52,977 bases of DNA from positions 6,415 through 59,391 of the forward strand of contig PDPG01000054.1 of the NCBI GenBank assembly GCA_002747455.1, given 5' to 3'. Shown here in pieces: positions 48,831 to 52,977 of this stretch. Source of the stretch: Pseudomonadota bacterium (lineage in GTDB: Bacteria > Pseudomonadota > Gammaproteobacteria > Thiotrichales > Thiotrichaceae). Position 1 is the first letter of the stretch. Each line of letters starts with the position of its first letter. The position numbers and the translations under genes are program-made. Under the pieces are notes generated by a model. It did no database searches. It had not been told where the DNA came from and saw only the letters and a program-made list of their open reading frames with translations.

Positions 48831-49504
48831 TTGGAGCCAATCATCAATTACCCTTGGGATCTATCTGAAAATGAAGCGTTAAAATTACAACACGAACTTG
48901 CCGCTAAAGTAGTGACAGAGGATCAGCTCGGAAAAGTTCAACTTGTCGCTGGCGTTGACGTAGCTTATGACAAGCACAGTGACAAATTAGTGGCTGCGGT
49001 GGTCGTTCTGGGTGCCGATACCCTAGAAGTTATCGAGACGGTTACCGCCGAAGACCATGCCCAATTTCCTTACATCCCCGGTTTATTTTCTTTTCGTGAG
49101 CTTCCGCCACTGATCAAATCGTTGGCCAAGCTAAACCATTCGCCGGATTTAATTGTGTGTGATGGGCAAGGCTACGCACACCCGCGTCGGTTCGGTTTAG
49201 CTTGTCATTTGGGTGTCATTCTGGATGTGCCGACCATTGGCTGCGGTAAGACAAGATTGTTGGGAGAATATCAAGAGCCAAATACACAAAGAGGCGCAAT
49301 TGAGCCTCTTATTGATAATGGTGAAGTGATAGGCAATGTAGTGAGAACACAGACAGATATATTAATCCAATTTATGTTTCAATCGGCCATCGTATTTCAC
49401 TGGCGATAGCATGTGAGTGGGTGTTGCGACTTTCGCCCAAATACCGCCTGCCTGAAACAACTAGGCAAGCAGACCAGGCGGTGCGTAAGGCATTAAAAGG
49501 TTAA
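48831..49504 (+). pseudogene. nfi: Endonuclease V, frameshifted near the 3' end
   Basis: Deoxyinosine 3' endonuclease. The intact part shows VAGVDVAYDKHSDKLVAAVVVL (first catalytic Asp), YIPGLFSFRELPPL (catalytic Glu) and LIVCDGQGYAHPRRFGLACHLGV (third acidic residue and DNA wedge region). The open frame stops at 49409 with an unrelated tail, [15 protein letters not shown] different frame continues the family: [20 protein letters not shown], then [11 protein letters not shown], to a TAA at 49504. An extra AT in GATATATTAATCC (about 49355-49364) explains the shift. The conserved His of the GHR motif (His214 in E. coli) is lost from the translated protein, so activity is doubtful unless this is a sequence error. 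Confidence 0.88.
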
Positions 49505-49544
49505 GCGGCCACTTCAGACCGATTGAACTGTATAAACCCCGGCC

Positions 49545-49858
49545 TAATCTGACACTTCCTCTTGAAATAGAGAGGGTTACCGTATTTGATAGAAGGTGGT
49601 GAAACCTGAAATCAAACACAAGAGGTAACCCTCACGCTAAATAGTAACGAACGCATCATTAAACATAAAGTGGGTCTGCTAAATCTGGCAGAAGAGTTGG
49701 GAAATGTGTCAAAAGCCTGTAAAATAATGGGGCTATCACGTTATACATTTTACCGCTATAGCGATATTAATTATCCAGTTTTAAAAAAGCCAATTATCAA
49801 ATTAGACAACCACTTTATAGAGCAATTAAACAATGCCGATTATGGGGTGATAAATTAA
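49545..49858 (+). mobile_element. Truncated IS481-like insertion sequence (left end and N-terminal transposase stump)
   Basis: From 49610 the frame reads TLTLNSNERIIKHKVGLLNL and ELGNVSKACKIMGLSRYTFYRY, the N-terminal helix-turn-helix of IS481-type transposases. After about 60 codons it leaves the family and stops at 49858; the DDE catalytic domain is absent. There is no ATG in the usual place. The stretch from about 49545 (TAATCTGACACTTCCTCTTG) looks like the terminal inverted repeat of such elements. The element marks the junction between the housekeeping-like nfi and the AT-rich glycan genes. Confidence 0.65.
49572..49633 (+). repeat. Long inverted repeat at the transposase start
   Basis: GAGGGTTACC (49572-49581) is an exact inverted copy of GGTAACCCTC (49624-49633), and an inner pair GTATTTGAT/ATCAAACAC extends the hairpin. 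It would sequester the translation-start region, a known way insertion sequences limit transposase expression from outside promoters. Confidence 0.55.
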
Positions 49859-49991
49859 AGGCGTTAAGATACAAATATTTCACTAAATATCACCCTAGAA
49901 AATAACAAAGTATAAAAAACATATTAAGATTAATTAAGAACTAGCTAACGGAATATGCTTTTATCATCGTTGATTGAGGAAAAAATTAATA

Positions 49992-51101
49992 ATGTCTTCA
50001 CATAAAACTGTTTTTAACTTGTTACACTCAGTTCAGCGGGGTGGAATTGAGTCGATGTTTGTTGCTTATACTAAACTACTAGGTCAGCTAGGCTATAAGG
50101 TAATTTGTATTGTCCCTGATAATTTTTGTAATAAAGAACAATTATTAAATATTGATTGTATTATCGAGCATATCGATATTAAAAATTATTTTGATGTGCC
50201 TTCTGCATGGTACTTACGAAAGCTTATTACAAAATATCAACCTAGCTATTTAATAAGCCATAATGGTAGAAGCCATAGTTTAATCAACTTATGGCAAGTA
50301 CTTTTTTCTTTTAAGAAAAAAAATCAGCTCCAAACAGTAGGAGTCTGTCATGGCTGTATGAAGCGCATGCTTAAACTTGATAAAATAATTTGCGTCAATA
50401 ATACGTTAGTAACTCAATTTCAACAATTAGGTTATCAAGGAACCTTAAATAGTGTTCCTTGCTTTTTATCAACTACGATAAACTCATCAACTCATCAACT
50501 CATCAACTCATCAACTCATCAACTCATCAACTCATTACCAAAAAATCATTCATCTGATTTTGTATTTGGTGTATTAGGTCGATTGAGTGAAGAAAAAAAT
50601 ACAGGGCTCGCGGTAGACGCTTTAGCCGAGATTAATTTACAATATCCAACCACTAAATTCAAACTATTCATTGCAGGTGATGGAAAATGTAAAAATGAAA
50701 TTATTGCCAAAATTAATACCCACAATTTACAAGATAAAGTTATACTCTGCGGATGGATAAAAGATATTAACCAATTTTTTAATATGATTGATGTACTGTT
50801 ATTACCCTCAATTCGAGAGTCTTTTGGTTGCGTTATTTTGGAAGCTTTTCAATATGAAACTCCAGTTATTGCTAGCAATGTTGATGGCCCTTCACAAATT
50901 ATTAAGCATAACGAAAACGGTTTATTATTTGAGTCAAACAACCTTCCTCAATTAGTTGCAGAAATGGTAAAATTATGGACTTCTCCTGATATATCGAAAC
51001 GATTAACAATTAGTGGGAAAGAATCGTTATTGACTCATTATACTGAAGTTGCCGTTAAACAAAAATTACAAAAAATACTCACAATAGAGGACAAATTATG
51101 A
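49992..51101 (+). CDS. Family 4-type glycosyltransferase with an internal 8-bp repeat tract
   Basis: A 369-residue GT-B fold glycosyltransferase. The N-domain starts with NLLHSVQRGGIESMFVAYTKLL, the acceptor-side glycine loop of GT4 enzymes. The C-domain (about 190-365) has FGVLGRLSEEKNTGLAVDAL, VILCGWIKDI and the nucleotide-sugar site LPSIRESFGCVILEAFQYETPVIASNVDGPSQII with its EX7E motif. Between the domains (about 164-182) is a repeated Ile-Asn-Ser-Ser-Thr-His-Gln-Leu stretch coded by seven 8-bp repeats. The ATG at 49992 follows TTGAGGAA. The gene is clearly AT-rich compared with the first 48 kb, indicating transfer. It overlaps the downstream deacetylase by four bases, so both belong to a surface-glycan locus. 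Confidence 0.88.
   Translation: MSSHKTVFNLLHSVQRGGIESMFVAYTKLLGQLGYKVICIVPDNFCNKEQLLNIDCIIEHIDIKNYFDVPSAWYLRKLITKYQPSYLISHNGRSHSLINLWQVLFSFKKKNQLQTVGVCHGCMKRMLKLDKIICVNNTLVTQFQQLGYQGTLNSVPCFLSTTINSSTHQLINSSTHQLINSLPKNHSSDFVFGVLGRLSEEKNTGLAVDALAEINLQYPTTKFKLFIAGDGKCKNEIIAKINTHNLQDKVILCGWIKDINQFFNMIDVLLLPSIRESFGCVILEAFQYETPVIASNVDGPSQIIKHNENGLLFESNNLPQLVAEMVKLWTSPDISKRLTISGKESLLTHYTEVAVKQKLQKILTIEDKL
50481..50536 (+). repeat. (AACTCATC)7 octanucleotide tract inside the glycosyltransferase gene
   Basis: Six perfect copies and one final copy ending in T. The unit is 8 bp, so gain or loss of one copy shifts the frame. Seven copies keep the present frame open. The tract lies in the interdomain linker. 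Confidence 0.95.
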
Positions 51102-51802
51102 AAAAATACAGTATACCTATTTTGATGTATCACAGCATTGCCTCTACGAAAAACAAACGCTTGAAAAGCTTATTTGTTTCTCCCAAAAGCTTTAGTAATC
51201 ATATGTTTGCCTTGCATCTTTTAGGTTATCAAGGGGTAAGTATGTGAGAGTTATTACCGTACCTTAAAGGCGAAAAAAAAGGAAAAGTTGTCGGCATAAC
51301 TTTTGATGATGGTTACCAAAATAATTTAATGAATGCTGCTCCTATCCTAAAAAAATACCATTTCGGAGCAACTTGCTATCTAGTTGCTGGGAAAATTGGT
51401 TCTTATAACCAGTGGGATGAAAATAAGAATATTCCAAGAGCAATGTTAATGACAACTAATGAAATAAAACAATGGTTAGATTATGGTTTAGATATTGGTT
51501 CACATACAATCCATCACGTTGATTTACATCAGGTTGAAGAAGCCACAGCAAAATTAGAAATTATTCAGTCTAAAAAAATGATAGAAGACATGTTTAACAT
51601 AGATATTGTAGATTTTTGCTACCCTTATGGAAGATACAATGCTGAAATAGAAAATATAGTTAAAGATAACTATCTAACTGCAACCACCATAAACAAAGGG
51701 CACTGCAGTTATAATAGCAACTTGTTTGAATTACCTAGAATGCATATGACCAATAAAACAGGGATATTAAGTTTTCTCACTAAATTACTCATCAGCAAAT
51801 AA
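51098..51802 (+). pseudogene. Polysaccharide deacetylase, interrupted by an in-frame TGA
   Basis: NodB-type carbohydrate esterase. The frame starts MKKYSIPILMYHSIAS (51098), runs through FSNHMFALHLLGYQGVSM and meets TGA at 51245-51247. It continues in the same frame with ELLPYLKGEKKGKVVGITFDDG (catalytic Asp and metal ligand motif), SHTIHHVDLHQV (metal-binding His) and DFCYPYGRYN to 51802. A single base change would restore a full protein of about 234 residues. Separate expression of the catalytic part from an internal start is possible but the first 49 residues hold conserved fold elements. The start overlaps the glycosyltransferase stop (ATGA). Confidence 0.85.
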
Positions 51803-51936
51803 TTAGATTTTCTTAACGAATTGAGTTAATCTATTTTTACTATTTAATACCAAAGAAAAAATGATTTTATACCAGCGCCTTTTAACCGCTTGCGAAAATC
51901 TTGGGTGGCTTGCCCCCGGTAACCATTCACGGGGTG

Positions 51937-52164
51937 CTAATGAGATATCGCGTGCTGGCCTAATGGTAAGCGTGCGGTAACGGCTTCGCCACGCAGTATT
52001 TCAAATCCATTGTCCCGATTGATATTGACGTTATCTTGTGCTTCATTGGCAAGTTTATACAAAGCACGTAAAAGCTCACCTTGTACAAATTCAGACTATC
52101 CCCGAGCGGGTACATAATTCTCCCAGATATATCGTTGCTTTTCTTTATATTCTTCATCTGTCAT
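51937..52164 (-). pseudogene. Small immunity-like ORF with in-frame TAG
   Basis: The frame begins MTDEEYKEKQRYIWENYVPA at 52164, overlapping the ankyrin gene's stop by four bases (ATGA). It meets TAG at 52096-52098 after 22 codons and continues SEFVQGELLRALYKLANEAQ and DNVNINRDNGFEILRG before another TAG at 51937. The two halves read as one coherent protein; CAG to TAG would explain the break. I cannot name the family with confidence. Similar small proteins occur beside toxin loci, so an immunity role is a guess. The 130 bp beyond it (to 51803) hold no gene I can support. Confidence 0.55.
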
Positions 52165-52631
52165 AATTCTTTAAAACCCTTTAACTCTTCACTAAATATT
52201 TCTGACAGTTCATCAATATCATAGGCTTTCACATGGGGTAAGATGTTATCGGCTTGTTTATTCGCCCCATATGCAATTAGTAATTTTACCATTTCTATGT
52301 TTTGTAAAGCCTGAAGCAAAGGGGAGCCCCACTCTTCAGATTCAATGTTCACAACTTGAGGGAATCTCTTTAATATTGCCTCTGCTATTTCAATATTTTG
52401 ATATAAAACGGAAAGGTGCAGCGCTGTATATCCTTCATCATTTTGAATTGTTGGATCAGCCCCATTTTCTAATAAAAAAAGTGTCATCTCCGGCTCTTTT
52501 CTGTCAATTGAAAAGTGTAAAGGGGTATTATCATCTTCATCTAAAGTGTTAATGTTTATTCCTTTTTTTAACAAAATTTGCATGTCTTCTATAGAGCCAC
52601 TTTCAGCTATATCATGTATATCTTCGTTCAT
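52161..52631 (-). CDS. Ankyrin-repeat protein
   Basis: A 156-residue cytosolic protein made of about four ankyrin repeats. Clear units are DEDDNTPLHFSIDRKEPEMTL, LLENGADPTIQNDEGYTALHLS and IEMVKLLIAYGANKQAD. An acidic C-terminal tail of about 25 residues follows. In toxin loci such small ankyrin proteins often serve as immunity factors (known for polymorphic toxin systems); here that rests on the neighbouring fragments. The start has AAGAGA upstream, and its stop is coupled to the next small ORF. Confidence 0.8.
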   Translation of the reverse strand: MNEDIHDIAESGSIEDMQILLKKGININTLDEDDNTPLHFSIDRKEPEMTLFLLENGADPTIQNDEGYTALHLSVLYQNIEIAEAILKRFPQVVNIESEEWGSPLLQALQNIEMVKLLIAYGANKQADNILPHVKAYDIDELSEIFSEELKGFKEL

Positions 52632-52651
52632 AGATAATCTCTTAAACTTAA

Positions 52652-52977
52652 TTAAAATCCATCTATCTTTGCATGATTGCGAGATGGGTCTTCAGGGCGG
52701 TACTTTGAAGGATCATTGTATTCATCAAGTATATGCTTCTAATCCACTGGGATCCCAATAATTAATCAGTTGGTTGGTGTTGCACTGGTAACGGTTGTTG
52801 ACTGCTTGCGTTGCTGCTCGGGTTTTGTAGAAGGTGAAGATGTGGTGTTCCTATGGGAACTCTTTCCTGAACTTCTTAATAATTCGATCAAGTTCTGGCA
52901 TATCAGGGCGTTTTAACTCGCTTGGCAACTGATTCTGAGTTAGCCGCATCAAGGGGTGACTGAATTCTGCAGGGTTA
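52652..52977 (-). pseudogene. Decayed C-terminal fragment, possibly of an RHS-like toxin gene
   Basis: The minus strand from the window edge reads NPAEFSHPLMRLTQ then MPELDRIIKKFRKEFP, a TAG at 52851-52853, then FTFYKTRAATQAVNNRYQ and LINYWDPSGLEAYT before TGA at 52725. A one-base shift restores LDEYNDPSKYRPEDPSRNHA to a TAA at 52652. The DPSGLE element is the typical end of RHS repeat cores, where variable toxin tips begin. One nonsense codon and one frameshift make it non-coding as it stands. The upstream part lies outside the window. Confidence 0.45.

Noticed and set aside
50481..50536. CRISPR-like short repeats
   Set aside because: Contiguous 8-bp units with no spacers, in frame inside a gene: a microsatellite, not CRISPR.
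51245..51247. TGA in the deacetylase as selenocysteine
   Set aside because: The position is not a catalytic Cys site in the family and there is no obvious SECIS-like hairpin right after it; nonsense is simpler.
51960..52157. 65-codon minus-strand ORF
   Set aside because: It is a different frame overlapping the broken small ORF that starts at 52164, which has the coupled start and a coherent sequence.

Overview
The window reads as a chromosome segment of a gammaproteobacterium. This rests on the ffs-dnaX pair, the fabD-fabG-acpP-fabF-mltG-tmk-holB-pilZ string, infA facing clpS-clpA, and IcdA, UvrB and MetG of the lengths usual in this class. A Thiotrichales-like marine lineage is possible, but that is only an impression. 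I saw no tRNA, rRNA, CRISPR array or intact prophage.

Region 1 (1-42 kb) is ordinary, densely packed chromosome. It runs: dnaX (cut by the window edge, with an A10 slippage site and a Pro-Ala linker coded by a hexanucleotide repeat) behind SRP RNA; a DUF4184 membrane protein, a MATE pump and a secreted Big_9-type repeat protein; a FAD dehydrogenase, an FAH-family enzyme, YgiQ and a SulP transporter; an alkyltransferase-like protein; the pilZ/holB/tmk/mltG/fabF/acpP/fabG/fabD block (all minus strand); infA against clpA-clpS; icd; adenosine kinase and metG; two tandem DUF4124 proteins; uvrB; rhomboid; a GST-like protein; an MscS-like channel; a four-repeat membrane-anchored protein; MarC; an aldehyde dehydrogenase; a small secreted protein; CopA; and a PaaG-like hydratase. 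Intrinsic terminators separate several convergent pairs.

Region 2 (42.1-48.5 kb) is the most unusual part. A minus-strand pair codes for an NrtR-type regulator (Nudix domain with its catalytic residues lost, plus winged helix) and a 1,611-residue SIR2-domain protein with degenerate STAND-like motifs and a TPR-like C-terminus. Divergent from them are two overlapping, previously easy-to-miss ORFs for 57- and 43-residue single-span membrane proteins. Two matching palindromes (TTGTC-N5-GACA) lie in the shared intergenic region. NrtR proteins sense NAD-derived ADP-ribose and SIR2 defence effectors destroy NAD, so I infer an NAD-linked, self-sensing defence-like module. The SIR2 gene has an in-frame TAA with 65 more coherent codons behind it.

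Region 3 (48.6-53 kb) is accessory and decaying. It holds an endonuclease V gene broken by an AT-dinucleotide insertion, an IS481-like transposase stump, and an AT-rich glycosyltransferase carrying seven 8-bp repeats (a probable phase-variation switch). Coupled to that is a polysaccharide deacetylase with an in-frame TGA. At the right edge are remnants of a possible RHS-like toxin/immunity locus: a broken fragment, an ankyrin protein and a small ORF with an in-frame TAG.
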